Positions 33,131-41,753 of a DNA stretch of 64,000 nucleotides are shown one piece after another. The position numbers were made by a program, and so were the translations under genes. Source of the DNA: Clostridia bacterium. Its GTDB lineage: Bacteria > Bacillota > Clostridia > Oscillospirales > Acutalibacteraceae. The stretch lies in contig CAAFXS010000011.1 in assembly GCA_900767025.1 (NCBI GenBank), positions 1 through 64,000 on the forward strand. Reading direction: 5' to 3'. Positions within the stretch are counted from its first letter, which is position 1. The number at the start of each line of letters is the position of its first letter. The notes beneath the pieces were generated by a model, which was not told where the DNA came from, did no database searches, and saw only the letters and a list, made by a program, of their open reading frames with translations.

Positions 33131-36121
33131 ATGAAGTACAAGATTAAACGGAATCTTCATACTGACTTTTCGGTATTTGAGGAAAATAAGCTGCCTGCAA
33201 GGAGTTATTTTATTCCTTTTTCCTCGGCGGAAAAGGTGCAGAAAACGGATTATAAGTCCGAAAGGTATAATTCGGACCGTGTAACAATGCTCAGCGGTGA
33301 GTGGGATTTTGCTTATTACGAAAAGCTCAGCCTTGTGCCGGTGATTTTTGATACCGATGAGGTATCATTTGACAAGGTAATTACACCGTCAACCTGGCAG
33401 AGAACAGGCTATGACCAGATTGCGTATATTAACACACGCTATCCTTTCCCCAAAAAGCCGCCTCATATCCCACAGGATGTTGCCACGGGTATTTACAGAA
33501 AGAATGTTAAGCTTTCAGGTGGGGAGAGAAAGGTTATTTCCTTCCTTGGTGTTGCAGGTGCACTGTCACTTTATGTTAACGGCAAATATGTGGGCTATTC
33601 CGAGGGCTCTCACAATACTGCGGAGTTTGATATCAGCTCATATGTAAATGACGGCGAAAATGAAATTGTTGCAGTGGTTTACAAATGGAGCAACGGTACA
33701 TACCTTGAGTGCCAGGATATGTTCAGGGAAAACGGTATATTCCGTGATGCATTTATTATTTCGCAGGAAGAGTGCTACATAAATGATTTTCTTCTTCGCC
33801 CTGCAAAAAATGCAGACGGCACATATAATCTTAATGTTACTGTTGACGGTCGCTTTGACAAGGATACAAGCGTTGAAATTTCCTCCGAGGGTCTTTTCAG
33901 CGTTGAACTGACAGATAAGAAAAAGGCAAAGGTATCAAATCTTGCAGTTGATGAATGGACTGCCGAAACTCCGTCCGTTTATGAGGTTACAATTCTCCTT
34001 AAAAAAGACGGCAAGGTGCTTGAGGCAGTACGCACCTATATCGGCTTTAAGGATATCAAAATTGACGGCGAGGTGTTCCTGTTTAACAGCAAGCCTATAA
34101 AGATGCTGGGCGTTAACCACCACGATACTCATATGACAAAGGGCTATGCAATGAGCCTTGAGGATATGGAGCTTGATATTCAGCTGATGAAGGAATATAA
34201 CTGCAACGCAGTGCGTACCTCTCATTATCCTCCGGACCCGGCATTCCTTACAATGTGCGATATGTACGGCCTTTATGTTGTTGACGAGGCTGACATTGAA
34301 ACTCACGGCTTCTATGCAGTTCCCCACAGCACATATAATCCCAACAGGCTCAGTAATGATATCAAGTGGGCAAGTCATTATCTTGACAGAGTTGAAAGAA
34401 TGTATGAAAGGGATAAGAACCACCCGTCTATAACTATGTGGAGCCTTGGTAACGAGTCAGGCGGATATAAGTGCCAGGATGTTTGCTACGATTTCCTTAA
34501 AAAGAATAATCCCGAAATACCTGTTCATTACGAGGGCGTTAACCGCAGCAAGAGATGGGCATACGATGTTGTTTCAAGAATGTATGCTACTCAGGATTTG
34601 ATGAGAAAAATTCTCAACGGCACTGCCGGTGATAAGTATAAGGGTAAGCCCTTCTTCCAGTGTGAATATGCACATGCAATGGGTAACGGACCCGGCGGAC
34701 TTGAGGAGTATATGGAGCTTTTCTATTCCTCAAAGCAGTTTATGGGCGGCTGTATCTGGGAATGGGCAGACCACAGTGTATATGACGAAAACGCAACATA
34801 TAAGTGGACCTACGGCGGTGACCATAACGAGCCTATTCACGACGGAAACTTCTGTGTTGACGGTCTTTTCTATCCTGACCGTAAGCCTTCAAGCGGTGCT
34901 CTTGAGATGAAGGTTTGCTACCGTCCCGTAAGAGCAAAATATGTGGGTAATAAGAAATTTGAGCTTACCAACACAAGATGCTTTAAGGATACCTCGGATA
35001 TTACCGTTAAGTACGAAATATCCGTTGACGGAAAAGTCAGTGCAAAGGGTGAGATTAATTCCGCCGTTAAGCCTATGACTAAAAAGACCTTTGAAATTAA
35101 TTCTGATTTCCTTGACGAAAAAGACAGGGATGTATTTGTTAATTTCAGTTATATAAATAAGGACACCAAAGAGGTTATCGCAATCGAGCAAAATATTGTT
35201 TCACAGTGCAGTGCCGATACAGCACCGATTGTTGAATGTGCACAGGTTTGTGATGACAGCAGCAATATCACTGTTTTCTTTGAAAACGGCAGTGCTGTTT
35301 TTGATAAGAAAAAGGGTCTTGTTTCATATGACAAAAACGGTGTTCGCTACCTTAACCAAAATCCACAGGATAAGCTTGGCGGCTTTGTTCCTCATATTTA
35401 CAGAGGCAGGCTTGATAACGACCAGTATATGATGATTTACTGGCTGATAATCGGTCTTGCAGAGGCTGAGCCTGTTCTGCGTTCCTGCAAGGTGGTTAAA
35501 AACGGATGTGAGCAGATAATCCGCACAAGCTATGACTTTGTAACAAGAAAAGCCTTTGTGCTTGCATCCTCGGATGTGGACTATCTGTTTGACACCAAGG
35601 GCAATATTCAGATAACTGCAAGCCTTAATAAGATTTGCCCCATGACTGCGGAAATTCCGCGTTTCGGTGTTCATGCAGAATTGCCTGCTGATTTTGAAAG
35701 GGTTGAGTATTTCGGCAGAGGACCGGAGGAGAATTATTCCGATTTCGTTGAGCATTCACCAATAGGAATTTACGAAACCACCGTTTCAAAAATGGGTCAT
35801 AAATATATTAAGCCTCAGGATTCCGGTAACAGAGGCGATGTGAGATATGCTTCCATTACAGACGGAAACGGCAGAAAGGTTTTGTTCTCGGGAATTGATA
35901 AGTTTATCAGCTTTAATGCAAACCATTTCACCTTGGGTCAGCTTAAAAAAGCAAAGCATATTGAGGATTTGCCGGATACCGACACAACCTTTGCGGCTGT
36001 TGACGGATTTGTAAGGGGAACAGGCTCAGGCAGCTGCGGACCTATTCCGTCAAAGGGGCATTTAATTAAATTTGATTATACAACTCCGCTTAAATATTCC
36101 TTTAATGTTAAGTTTGAGTAA
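33131..36121 (+). CDS. lacZ: GH2 beta-galactosidase, LacZ type
   Basis: This 996-residue enzyme has the full five-domain LacZ plan: sugar-binding start (ITPSTWQRTGYDQIAYINTR), central barrel with GVNHHDTH, acid/base in WSLGNESG, nucleophile in QCEYAHAMGN, and a C-terminal galactose-mutarotase-like domain with FGRGPEENYSDF. It hydrolyses terminal beta-galactosides in the cytoplasm. It is the third hydrolase of the tetR-controlled operon, with ribosome binding site AAAGGAG 25 bases after the previous gene. The neighbour set suggests stepwise breakdown of a mixed oligosaccharide containing beta-galactose. Confidence 0.95.
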   Translation: MKYKIKRNLHTDFSVFEENKLPARSYFIPFSSAEKVQKTDYKSERYNSDRVTMLSGEWDFAYYEKLSLVPVIFDTDEVSFDKVITPSTWQRTGYDQIAYINTRYPFPKKPPHIPQDVATGIYRKNVKLSGGERKVISFLGVAGALSLYVNGKYVGYSEGSHNTAEFDISSYVNDGENEIVAVVYKWSNGTYLECQDMFRENGIFRDAFIISQEECYINDFLLRPAKNADGTYNLNVTVDGRFDKDTSVEISSEGLFSVELTDKKKAKVSNLAVDEWTAETPSVYEVTILLKKDGKVLEAVRTYIGFKDIKIDGEVFLFNSKPIKMLGVNHHDTHMTKGYAMSLEDMELDIQLMKEYNCNAVRTSHYPPDPAFLTMCDMYGLYVVDEADIETHGFYAVPHSTYNPNRLSNDIKWASHYLDRVERMYERDKNHPSITMWSLGNESGGYKCQDVCYDFLKKNNPEIPVHYEGVNRSKRWAYDVVSRMYATQDLMRKILNGTAGDKYKGKPFFQCEYAHAMGNGPGGLEEYMELFYSSKQFMGGCIWEWADHSVYDENATYKWTYGGDHNEPIHDGNFCVDGLFYPDRKPSSGALEMKVCYRPVRAKYVGNKKFELTNTRCFKDTSDITVKYEISVDGKVSAKGEINSAVKPMTKKTFEINSDFLDEKDRDVFVNFSYINKDTKEVIAIEQNIVSQCSADTAPIVECAQVCDDSSNITVFFENGSAVFDKKKGLVSYDKNGVRYLNQNPQDKLGGFVPHIYRGRLDNDQYMMIYWLIIGLAEAEPVLRSCKVVKNGCEQIIRTSYDFVTRKAFVLASSDVDYLFDTKGNIQITASLNKICPMTAEIPRFGVHAELPADFERVEYFGRGPEENYSDFVEHSPIGIYETTVSKMGHKYIKPQDSGNRGDVRYASITDGNGRKVLFSGIDKFISFNANHFTLGQLKKAKHIEDLPDTDTTFAAVDGFVRGTGSGSCGPIPSKGHLIKFDYTTPLKYSFNVKFE

Positions 36122-36148
36122 AAATGAGGGTGATGATATGAAGAAAAA

Positions 36149-37138
36149 ATGATTATTATAATAGCTATTGTTTTGGTTGCCATAATGATACCTTTGAGTA
36201 TCTTGGTAATTAAGCCTGCTTACACAATGAGCCAAAACAGGAAAAATCTTGAGGTTAAAAGCGCCGACCAAATAGCAGGCGACGGTGATTACATACATTT
36301 TCTCAACACCGGCAGCTCAGACGCAATCTTAATTGAAAGCGACGGCAAATTTGCCCTTGTTGATGCTGCCGAGGATAGTGATAACCCGAGAGGCTTTGAG
36401 GAGCTGGAGCTTGAGGGCTACGAGGATAAGGTTTTAGCTTATCTTAAAGAGCACGCAGCAGGCGAGGACGGCAGAGTTAAGCTTGATTTTGTTTTGGGAA
36501 CTCACAGCCACAGCGACCATATCGGCGGCTTTGATACTGTCATTTCCGACAGCAATGTTGATGTTGGCAGAGCTTATCTTAAGGTTTATGACAGCAGCAG
36601 AATCAGGGATAAGGAGGTTGAGGATTGGGATAATCAGGAGGTTTATGACCAAATGGTTGCCGCTCTCAACGAAAAAAATGTTCCTATTATATCACAGCTT
36701 GACGGCGAGCCCTTTACTCTCGGCAATTTCACCATAACACTTTTCAACACAACCGACGAGCCTACCGATAAAAAGCTGGGCGAAAATGACCAGTCAGTAG
36801 GTATGCTTATTGAAAAGGACGGCACAAGAGTATTCCTGTCAGGCGATATGGATAACCTCACCGGAGATGAGGACAGACTTGCTCCTGAAATCGGGGATAT
36901 TGATTTGCTTAAGGTGGGTCACCACAGCTATCATTTTTCATCCACAACAAACTGGATTAAAACTCTTTCTCCCGAATACTGTGTTGTAACAAATAAAAGC
37001 AATAGGGTAGAAAGAAGAATTTTGTGCAGAATAGAACGAAATTCAAACAGCACAATTCTCATTACAGGCAAAGAGGACGGCGTTATTGCCGAAATCGGCT
37101 CAAACGGTGATATTCAGTTCTACAATTCAATACACTAA
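36149..37138 (+). CDS. Membrane-anchored metallo-beta-lactamase-fold protein (start frameshifted?)
   Basis: The open frame gives 329 residues: one N-terminal membrane segment (about 1-25), then a metallo-beta-lactamase domain with HSHSDHIGG, SGDMDN and GHHSYHFSS. It is a close paralogue of 1013-1876 (shared FLNTG, DAAED, GYEDKV and LGTH blocks) with an added anchor. The proper ribosome binding site GAGGG fits ATG at 36138, but that frame stops after four codons (MKKK). One extra A in the six-A run at 36144-36149 would give MKKKM joined to the membrane segment. So the start region carries either an indel, a sequencing error or a switchable homopolymer. It follows lacZ by 27 bases and ends at a perfect terminator. 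Confidence 0.8.
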   Translation: MIIIIAIVLVAIMIPLSILVIKPAYTMSQNRKNLEVKSADQIAGDGDYIHFLNTGSSDAILIESDGKFALVDAAEDSDNPRGFEELELEGYEDKVLAYLKEHAAGEDGRVKLDFVLGTHSHSDHIGGFDTVISDSNVDVGRAYLKVYDSSRIRDKEVEDWDNQEVYDQMVAALNEKNVPIISQLDGEPFTLGNFTITLFNTTDEPTDKKLGENDQSVGMLIEKDGTRVFLSGDMDNLTGDEDRLAPEIGDIDLLKVGHHSYHFSSTTNWIKTLSPEYCVVTNKSNRVERRILCRIERNSNSTILITGKEDGVIAEIGSNGDIQFYNSIH

Positions 37139-37140
37139 AT

Positions 37141-37174
37141 AAAAATCGGAGAGCATATCGCTCTCCGATTTTTT
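37141..37174 (+). terminator. Perfect 14-pair intrinsic terminator
   Basis: Arms 37141-37154 and 37160-37173 with a five-base loop end in Ts. It closes the glycosidase operon. Confidence 0.92.
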
Positions 37175-37223
37175 GTGCAGATAAATTAGGGTTTGTTGGC
37201 ATAAATGATGTTGGATATTTCAC

Positions 37224-37280
37224 CGTAGGGACAGGGTTTTCCCTGTCCGAAAACCTACGGGACGGGAAACCCGTCCCCTA
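37224..37280. repeat. Composite palindromic intergenic repeat
   Basis: Arms GGACAGGG/CCCTGTCC (37229-37236, 37241-37248) are enclosed by CGTAGG/CCTACG (37224-37229, 37254-37259). A second hairpin GGGACGGG/CCCGTCCC (37259-37266, 37270-37277) follows. Such GTAGGGGACGGG-type palindromes occur repeatedly between genes in gut Clostridia. The core CGGGAAACCCG also appears at 391-401. Confidence 0.75.
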
Positions 37281-37327
37281 CAAAATATCATCAGAATTGT
37301 TTAGACCCACAAACCGTTATTTGAATT

Positions 37328-38005
37328 TTACTTTATTTCAATTATTTCATTAAACACCGCTGTCATTTTTTTGCTTATATTCAGGTCAATGTGAAGTGAG
37401 CCGAAATACCAGTGCATATAATCAACATTTTTCATCAGCTCCTGCAGATAGGTGTTAAGAGGCGTGATGATAATATTCTGATTAGTGCGTTGCTTCAGTA
37501 TATCCTTGGCTATTGTGGGTGCCTCATAGGTGAGAATGTAGTTGATATTTTTTTCTGTGTCAAGGAGATTGGAAACACCGTTTTTCAGCTCCTCAGCGCT
37601 GGGAAGCTCGCTTTCCCACCAGGTAATACCGTCAATTCTCATATCGGCGTCCTCACTTTCACCGCCGCCCATAACGAAGAAGGTTTTGCCGTCCAGGGTG
37701 AATATCTCACCCCTCATAAGATGATAAATGTTGTCGGCTATTTTGTGGGCGTTTCCGCCCTTCCACCTGTACGGGTCATAGGAATTAAGTATGTCAAAAT
37801 TCTCGTGAGCTCCGTCAACAAAGCATATGGTGTATTTCCTTTTTTTCAAAAACTCCATATTCTTTTTTTCTTCTTCGCTCTTGGGATTCCATATAAATCC
37901 GAAATCACCGCAGACAATAAGGTAGTCCTTGTCGGTAAGGCGGTTAAGCTTTGGATTTTTAAAGCAGGATATATCGCCGTGAGTGTCACCTGTAATATAA
38001 ATCAT
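37328..38005 (-). CDS. Small calcineurin-like metallophosphoesterase
   Basis: This 225-residue cytoplasmic protein has blocks TGDTHGD (5-11) and CGDFG, then GAHEN where GNHD/E is usual, and MGGGES, HWYFGSLHID near the end. The Asn to Ala exchange in the third block removes a standard metal ligand, although Asn may be supplied by EN. It stands alone on the minus strand between the repeat and dacF-like gene; the promoter is not clear. The substrate is unknown; the family covers protein phosphatases and nucleotide hydrolases. Confidence 0.8.
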   Translation of the reverse strand: MIYITGDTHGDISCFKNPKLNRLTDKDYLIVCGDFGFIWNPKSEEEKKNMEFLKKRKYTICFVDGAHENFDILNSYDPYRWKGGNAHKIADNIYHLMRGEIFTLDGKTFFVMGGGESEDADMRIDGITWWESELPSAEELKNGVSNLLDTEKNINYILTYEAPTIAKDILKQRTNQNIIITPLNTYLQELMKNVDYMHWYFGSLHIDLNISKKMTAVFNEIIEIK

Positions 38006-38106
38006 AAAATTCTCCGAAAATTCATAAATATAGTCTTTAAATAAGCTTAAAAAAATGTTACACTATCAATATAATTTTACATTTTTAGAGTATAGGTGTC
38101 AAGTCT

Positions 38107-39495
38107 ATGAAAAAAACACTTTCTATATTATTATCATTCATAATAGCTATCAGCACATTCTGCGTGCCGTCTTTCATATCCTCTGCGGCGGTTTATGAGC
38201 CGGACAGGAAGATATATGCCCGGGCGTATATGCTCATTAATCTTGATGATGACAGTTATCCTGTTGTTGCCGAGAAGAATGCAGATGAAAGGCTTTATCC
38301 TGCATCGCTGACTAAGATTGTTACCGCAATAGTTGTGCTCAACAACGTTAAGGATTTGCAGGCTAAAACAAAAATGAGCCAGTCTGCCTTTGATGCCACT
38401 CTGGGCACAGGAGCACAGGTTGCAGGCATTGAGGTAGGCGAGGAGCTGACCGTTGAACAGCTTTTGTATCTTACAATGGTTCATTCCGCCTGCGATGCCT
38501 GTCAGGTGCTTGCAGAGTATGTCAGCGGCACCTCGGCGGCATTTGTTCAAAAAATGAATGAGTGGGTAAAATCCATCGGCTGTAATGACACTAATTTTGT
38601 CAATCCCGACGGCTTGCACGACGCAAATCATTACACAACCGCCAGGGATATGGCAAAGATAACTCTTGAGGCACTGAAAAATCCAACCTTTACAAAAATA
38701 GCCACAACAAATCAAGTGAAATTTCATAATTTAAACCTTTATCATACCAACCTGATGCTTCAGCAGGGCTACACCACCTATTATTACGAATATGCCCAGG
38801 GTATAAAAACAGGCTCCACCGAGGAGGCGGAATACTGCGTTGTAACAAAAGCCTCAAAGGACGGATATAACTATCTTGCAGTTGTGCTGAAGTCCCCAAG
38901 GCAGAAGATTAACGGCGAGTCCTATGAAACTAAATGCTCCTTTGTTGACGCAAAATCCCTGTTTGAATGGGCGTTTGACAGCCTTAAATACACAACCCTT
39001 GTCAGTGAGGGCGAGGTTGTAGGCGAGATAGCGGTGGAAAACGGTAAGGACGCCGATACGGTGCGCCTTGTTGCCAAGGACAATACAAATGTTATCGTTC
39101 CTGCAGGCCTTGACAAATCTGCGGTTATTTATAAATTCAAGGACAAGCCTGAAAGCCTTGAGGCTCCTGTTACAAAAGGGCAGGAGGTTTGCACCGCAGA
39201 GGTTATTTACGGTGACCAGGCAGTAGCCGAGGTTAAGCTGGTTGCCTCGGATTCCGTTGAGCTTTCAACATTTTTAAAGGTTATTAACGCAGTTAAGCAC
39301 TTTTTCGGCTTAACGGTTGTTAAGGTTGTATTCCTTATTGTCATAGGTGCGGTGCTTTGCTACTGCGCAACGGTTATCATTAGTGCCAACAAGAAAAAGA
39401 AACGCCGCCGCAAACGCTCGGAGGAGTACGAGAGGCAGGAGAATAACGGTAACGATGATTTCCTTCCTCCGCCTATGCCGCCGAGAAGCAGGTAA
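38107..39495 (+). CDS. D-alanyl-D-alanine carboxypeptidase, DacF/PBP5-like, with C-terminal membrane helix
   Basis: This 462-residue protein has a signal peptide (about 1-28) and the penicillin-binding S67-L-T-K70 and K234-T-G236 motifs. The middle motif reads S127-A-C129 where S-x-N is standard. It trims the terminal D-alanine of peptidoglycan stem peptides outside the cell. After a beta-rich domain (about 290-390) comes a true membrane helix (about 400-425) and a basic, proline-rich cytoplasmic end (PPPMPP), unlike the amphipathic anchor of classic PBP5. The gene has only a weak ribosome binding site. The Cys for Asn exchange may alter activity. Confidence 0.88.
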   Translation: MKKTLSILLSFIIAISTFCVPSFISSAAVYEPDRKIYARAYMLINLDDDSYPVVAEKNADERLYPASLTKIVTAIVVLNNVKDLQAKTKMSQSAFDATLGTGAQVAGIEVGEELTVEQLLYLTMVHSACDACQVLAEYVSGTSAAFVQKMNEWVKSIGCNDTNFVNPDGLHDANHYTTARDMAKITLEALKNPTFTKIATTNQVKFHNLNLYHTNLMLQQGYTTYYYEYAQGIKTGSTEEAEYCVVTKASKDGYNYLAVVLKSPRQKINGESYETKCSFVDAKSLFEWAFDSLKYTTLVSEGEVVGEIAVENGKDADTVRLVAKDNTNVIVPAGLDKSAVIYKFKDKPESLEAPVTKGQEVCTAEVIYGDQAVAEVKLVASDSVELSTFLKVINAVKHFFGLTVVKVVFLIVIGAVLCYCATVIISANKKKKRRRKRSEEYERQENNGNDDFLPPPMPPRSR

Positions 39496-39526
39496 TTATT
39501 AGTAATGATTTCATATGCATTTTTGG

Positions 39527-39557
39527 TTGCATTTTAAAACTTATGTGGTATTATAAT
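39527..39557 (+). promoter_or_regulatory. Promoter of pyk
   Basis: TTGCAT (39527-39532) and TATAAT (39552-39557) have a 19-base spacer, 50 bases before the ATG. Confidence 0.5.
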
Positions 39558-39606
39558 ACCGTGCAGTTGAAAATCTGCAATTTACAGCTATGGAGATAAT
39601 GGATTT

Positions 39607-41049
39607 ATGGACAAAACAATAAGCAAAAAAACCAAAATAATCTGCACAATGGGTCCTGCCACGGACAATCCCGAAATTTTGGAAAAAATGATTTTGGCAG
39701 GTATGAATGTTGCAAGATTTAATTTCAGCCACGGCTCGTATGCGGACCACGAGCAAAGGCTTAACGAGGTCGTTGCAGTAAGAGGAAGGCTTAACAGACC
39801 TGTTGCAACTCTTCTTGATACCAAGGGACCTGAAATTCGTTTGGGCGATTTTGAATCACCCGAAGGCGTTATGGTTAAAGCAGGTGATACCTTTACCCTT
39901 ACCACCAAGGAGTGCCTCGGCACAAAGAACAGGTGCTATGTTAATTACGAGGGCTTGCCCGGTGATGTGTCGGCAGGCACAACAATCCTTATTAACGACG
40001 GGCTTATATCAATGACTGTTGACAGAATTAACGGCAGTGATATTGTCTGTACCGTTGTTGACGGCGGACTGCTTACAAATCACAAGGGCGTTAATGTGCC
40101 CGGAGCAGAGCTTAATATGCCCTATCTTTCCGCCCGTGATATGGAGGATTTAAAGTTCGGTGCAAAGCACGATTTTGATTTCATTGCCGCCTCCTTTGTG
40201 CGAAACGCAACGGATGTTACAATTCTTCGTAATTATATTGAGGCTATCGGCTGGAAGAATGTTAAAATTATTTCAAAAATAGAGAACGCCCAGGGCGTTG
40301 ACAATATTGATGATATTATCCGTGTGTCCGACGGCATAATGGTTGCCAGAGGCGATATGGGTGTTGAAATTGATTTTCAGCGTATTCCCGCTATTCAAAA
40401 AATGATTATTCGCAAGGTTTACGAGGCAGGCAAAATTGTTGTAACCGCAACACAGATGCTGGAGTCGATGATTAATAATCCAAGACCCACAAGAGCGGAA
40501 ATTACCGATGTTGCCAATGCTATTTACGACGGCACAAGTGCAATTATGCTTTCGGGTGAATCTGCAGTTGGTAAGCATCCTGTGGAGGCTGTTGAGACTA
40601 TGACCTCAATAGCAAATACCACCGAGCAGGATATAGATTATATTAAACGCTTTAATAATTTCTATCCTCAAAAAAGCGGTGCCCGTGACACCACCTCTGC
40701 TATCAGCCACGCTACCGTTACCACCTCCCACGATTTGAATGCCTCTGCAATTATCACCGTAACAAAAAGCGGTATGACAGCAAGGATGATTTCAAAATAC
40801 AGACCTAATATCAACATTATCGGTGCAACCGTTGATGAAAAGGTATGGCGTCAGTTAAGCTTGAGCTGGGGTGTTATTCCCGTTAAATGCCAGGTTAAAA
40901 ATAATACCGACGAGCTTTTTGACCACGCCGTTGAGGTCTCACTTAAAGAACACCTTGTTAAAAAAGGCGATACGGTTGTAATCACCGCCGGTATACCTCT
41001 CGGAATTTCCGGCACAACAAATATGCTGAAGGTACATCAGATTGACTGA
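39607..41049 (+). CDS. pyk: Pyruvate kinase
   Basis: This 480-residue enzyme makes pyruvate and ATP from phosphoenolpyruvate. Seen are TKIICTMGPATDNPE, the NFSHG loop, DTKGPEIR, the catalytic-site ISKIENAQGVDNID and MVARGDMGVE, and the TATQMLESM signature. It lacks the extra C-terminal PEP-utiliser domain of some Bacillus enzymes. The next gene overlaps its stop by eight bases. Confidence 0.98.
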   Translation: MDKTISKKTKIICTMGPATDNPEILEKMILAGMNVARFNFSHGSYADHEQRLNEVVAVRGRLNRPVATLLDTKGPEIRLGDFESPEGVMVKAGDTFTLTTKECLGTKNRCYVNYEGLPGDVSAGTTILINDGLISMTVDRINGSDIVCTVVDGGLLTNHKGVNVPGAELNMPYLSARDMEDLKFGAKHDFDFIAASFVRNATDVTILRNYIEAIGWKNVKIISKIENAQGVDNIDDIIRVSDGIMVARGDMGVEIDFQRIPAIQKMIIRKVYEAGKIVVTATQMLESMINNPRPTRAEITDVANAIYDGTSAIMLSGESAVGKHPVEAVETMTSIANTTEQDIDYIKRFNNFYPQKSGARDTTSAISHATVTTSHDLNASAIITVTKSGMTARMISKYRPNINIIGATVDEKVWRQLSLSWGVIPVKCQVKNNTDELFDHAVEVSLKEHLVKKGDTVVITAGIPLGISGTTNMLKVHQID

Positions 41050-41494
41050 AGAAATTAAATTTATCGGGTATGATCATCCCGATTTTGAGCTTGTAAAAAG
41101 AATACGCACAGAGGTTTTTACAAATGAGCAGGGGGCAGATGCCAACGGTGAATTTGACTGCTATGACAGCACGGCACAGTTTGCTCTGCTTTTTGAAAAC
41201 GGCAATGCCGTAGGCACCGCACGGATAGCCGATACCGAACAGGGTGTTAAAATCGGTAGAATTGCAATAGTCAAAGCCTGCAGGGGCAAAGGCTATGGCA
41301 CAGTTATTGTTAAAGCCGTTACTCAAAAAGCCTTTGAGCAGGGCGCCCGCAGGGTTTTGGTTGACGCACAGAATTACGCTGTGCCTTTTTATGAAAAGCT
41401 GGGCTTTACCGTTATCGGTGCGGAGATTGAGGACAGGGGCTTGCCCCATATTCCGATGTGTATAAGCAAGCGAGATAAATCCAAACAAGCCTAA
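41042..41494 (+). CDS. GNAT-family N-acetyltransferase
   Basis: This 150-residue protein has the acetyl-CoA binding stretch RIAIVKACRGKGYGTVIV and the late VPFYEKLGF typical of GNAT enzymes, close to the ElaA/YjcF-like group. The start is TTG at 41042, overlapping pyk by eight bases; no early ATG exists in the frame. The substrate is not deducible and there is no functional link with pyk beyond co-transcription. Confidence 0.85.
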   Translation: MTEEIKFIGYDHPDFELVKRIRTEVFTNEQGADANGEFDCYDSTAQFALLFENGNAVGTARIADTEQGVKIGRIAIVKACRGKGYGTVIVKAVTQKAFEQGARRVLVDAQNYAVPFYEKLGFTVIGAEIEDRGLPHIPMCISKRDKSKQA

Positions 41495-41503
41495 AACGGC
41501 TTG
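41486..41503 (+). terminator. Possible terminator of pyk-GNAT
   Basis: Arms CAAGCC (41486-41491) and GGCTTG (41498-41503) enclose the stop codon of the acetyltransferase gene. Only a loose T-rich stretch follows. Confidence 0.35.
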
Positions 41504-41564
41504 ATTTCGGCATATTTTCGCTTTTCGTCTTTGTAAGGCGCCAGCCTAACTTCATCCTCAAAAC

Positions 41565-41710
41565 AAAAATCTGCACAAAATCAATTCCGTTTTAGGTCAC
41601 AGATTTTTTATGAAACGGATTTTTTGACAGGCAAGGCACAAAACGCAGTTAAACCTTTCGGATTAACGATTATTTTAACACAGCATAGCGGAAAATCCGT
41701 TCATAAAAAA
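41565..41710. repeat. Palindromic element, MITE-like, upstream of mltG
   Basis: The arm 41604-41623 and the arm 41692-41710 are inverted copies differing by one base, with about 70 bases between them. A second inverted pair (41565-41573 with 41600-41608) overlaps the left arm, and the word AAACGGA/TCCGTTT occurs three times. No open frame is inside. This accounts for most of the 259-base gap before mltG. Confidence 0.6.
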
Positions 41711-41753
41711 CTTATTCGGATTTATCTTGCATGCTTAAGCAAGGAGATTTTTT

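Noticed and set aside
36149..37138. Pseudogene call for the second metallo-beta-lactamase-fold gene
   Set aside because: The catalytic frame is intact over its whole length and a usable in-frame ATG exists; only the start region is doubtful.
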